Below are positions 5,703 through 6,073 of a stretch of DNA of 6,073 nt, in pieces. The DNA comes from Chloroflexota bacterium (GTDB taxonomy: Bacteria; Chloroflexota; FW602-bin22; JAMCYS01). Location of the stretch: the NCBI GenBank assembly GCA_021847625.1, contig JAJZQK010000236.1:1-6073 (forward strand), in the 5' to 3' direction. Positions within the stretch are counted from its first letter, which is position 1; every line of letters starts with the position of its first letter. The notes under the pieces are model-generated. The model was not told where the DNA came from. It saw only the letters and a list, made by a program, of their open reading frames with translations, and searched no databases. The position numbers and the translations under genes are program-made.

Positions 5703-6073
5703 GTGGAAGTCGGGGGCAATAGAATACTGGTTGTCGATGACGAGCCCGGCATGCGGGAGGGCTGTCGTTGGGTCTTGTCGAGCGAGGGCTATGAAGTCGA
5801 TCTGGCCAAGGATGGACTCGAAGGCTTGAGCAAGCTAAAGAGCGACAGCTTCTCCATAGCTCTGGTTGACCTCAAGATGCCGGGGATGGACGGGCTGCAA
5901 CTGCTGCACGAGGTGCAAGTGGCAGCGCCCGACACGGTCTGCATTGTCATAACCGGCTACGCGACGCTGGAGACAGCCGTGGAGGCGACCAAGCGCGGCG
6001 CCTACGATTTCATTTCCAAGCCATTCATGCCCGACGAGCTGACCTGCTCCGTGCGCCGCGCCTTGGAGCGCCG
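5703..6073 (+). CDS. Response regulator, receiver domain; C-terminal part outside the window
   Basis: Starts at GTG 5703, with AAGGAGG 6 bases upstream, and runs open off the right edge (123 complete codons). The visible part is a full receiver domain: acid pocket Asp12-Asp13-Glu14 after RILVV, phosphoryl acceptor Asp56 in ALVDLKMPGMDG, Thr84 in IVITGYA, and Lys106 in SKPF. The motifs ITGYATLETAVEA and GAYDFISKPF are typical of receivers attached to NtrC-type or other transcription-regulating outputs, but single-domain proteins carry them too, so the output cannot be named. It lacks the long loop of the receivers at 1879 and 5274 and is a different lineage. The gene begins 27 bases after the broken receiver, in line with one operon with the sensor kinase. 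Confidence 0.88.
   Translation, partial: MEVGGNRILVVDDEPGMREGCRWVLSSEGYEVDLAKDGLEGLSKLKSDSFSIALVDLKMPGMDGLQLLHEVQVAAPDTVCIVITGYATLETAVEATKRGAYDFISKPFMPDELTCSVRRALER

Overview
The window looks like chromosomal DNA from a GC-rich, probably anaerobic, hydrogen- or fermentation-linked bacterium. Most codons end in G or C, GTG and TTG starts are frequent, and the gene content centres on NADH/NAD+ sensing (Rex) and a soluble [FeFe]-hydrogenase-like sensor. Chloroflexota or a GC-rich Firmicutes-type anaerobe would fit, but nothing here fixes the phylum. No RNA gene, CRISPR array, insertion sequence or phage feature was seen.

Layout. Positions 1-1613 are a minus-strand sulfur-transfer cluster, in transcription order: a ThiF/MoeB-type adenylyltransferase (1613-744), a TusA-family sulfur carrier (734-489), a DsrE-family protein (402-106) and a second DsrE/DsrF-like protein cut by the window edge (113-1). 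Positions 1614-1878 are the divergent control region. It carries a near-ideal sigma-70 promoter on the plus strand (TTGACA, 16 bp, TATAAT) followed at once by a perfect 20-bp palindrome that matches the Rex operator. Then come, all on the plus strand: a single-domain response regulator (1879-2271), the redox repressor Rex (2326-3027), a second Rex-like operator (3045-3062), a 677-residue fusion of a sensory [FeFe]-hydrogenase module to a histidine kinase (3213-5246), a second receiver gene broken by an in-frame TGA (5274-5675), and a third receiver running off the right edge (5703-6073).

How it may work together (inference). Rex senses NADH/NAD+ and probably represses its own operon and the sensor-kinase operon. 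The sensor kinase carries the ferredoxin and H-cluster motifs of [FeFe] hydrogenases but lacks the proton-relay cysteine, as in sensory (HydS-like) forms. It would report H2 or ferredoxin redox state by phosphorylating the neighbouring receivers. The locus therefore appears to join a pyridine-nucleotide sensor and an H2/Fe-S sensor in one circuit, possibly controlling a hydrogenase operon beyond the right edge. The sulfur-relay cluster shares the divergent control region and may or may not be under the same control.

The points most worth checking are the sensor kinase architecture and its altered H-cluster motifs, the two Rex operators, the nonsense codon in the second receiver, the atypical Rex DNA-binding wing, and the Arg-to-Cys change in the MoeB-like enzyme.
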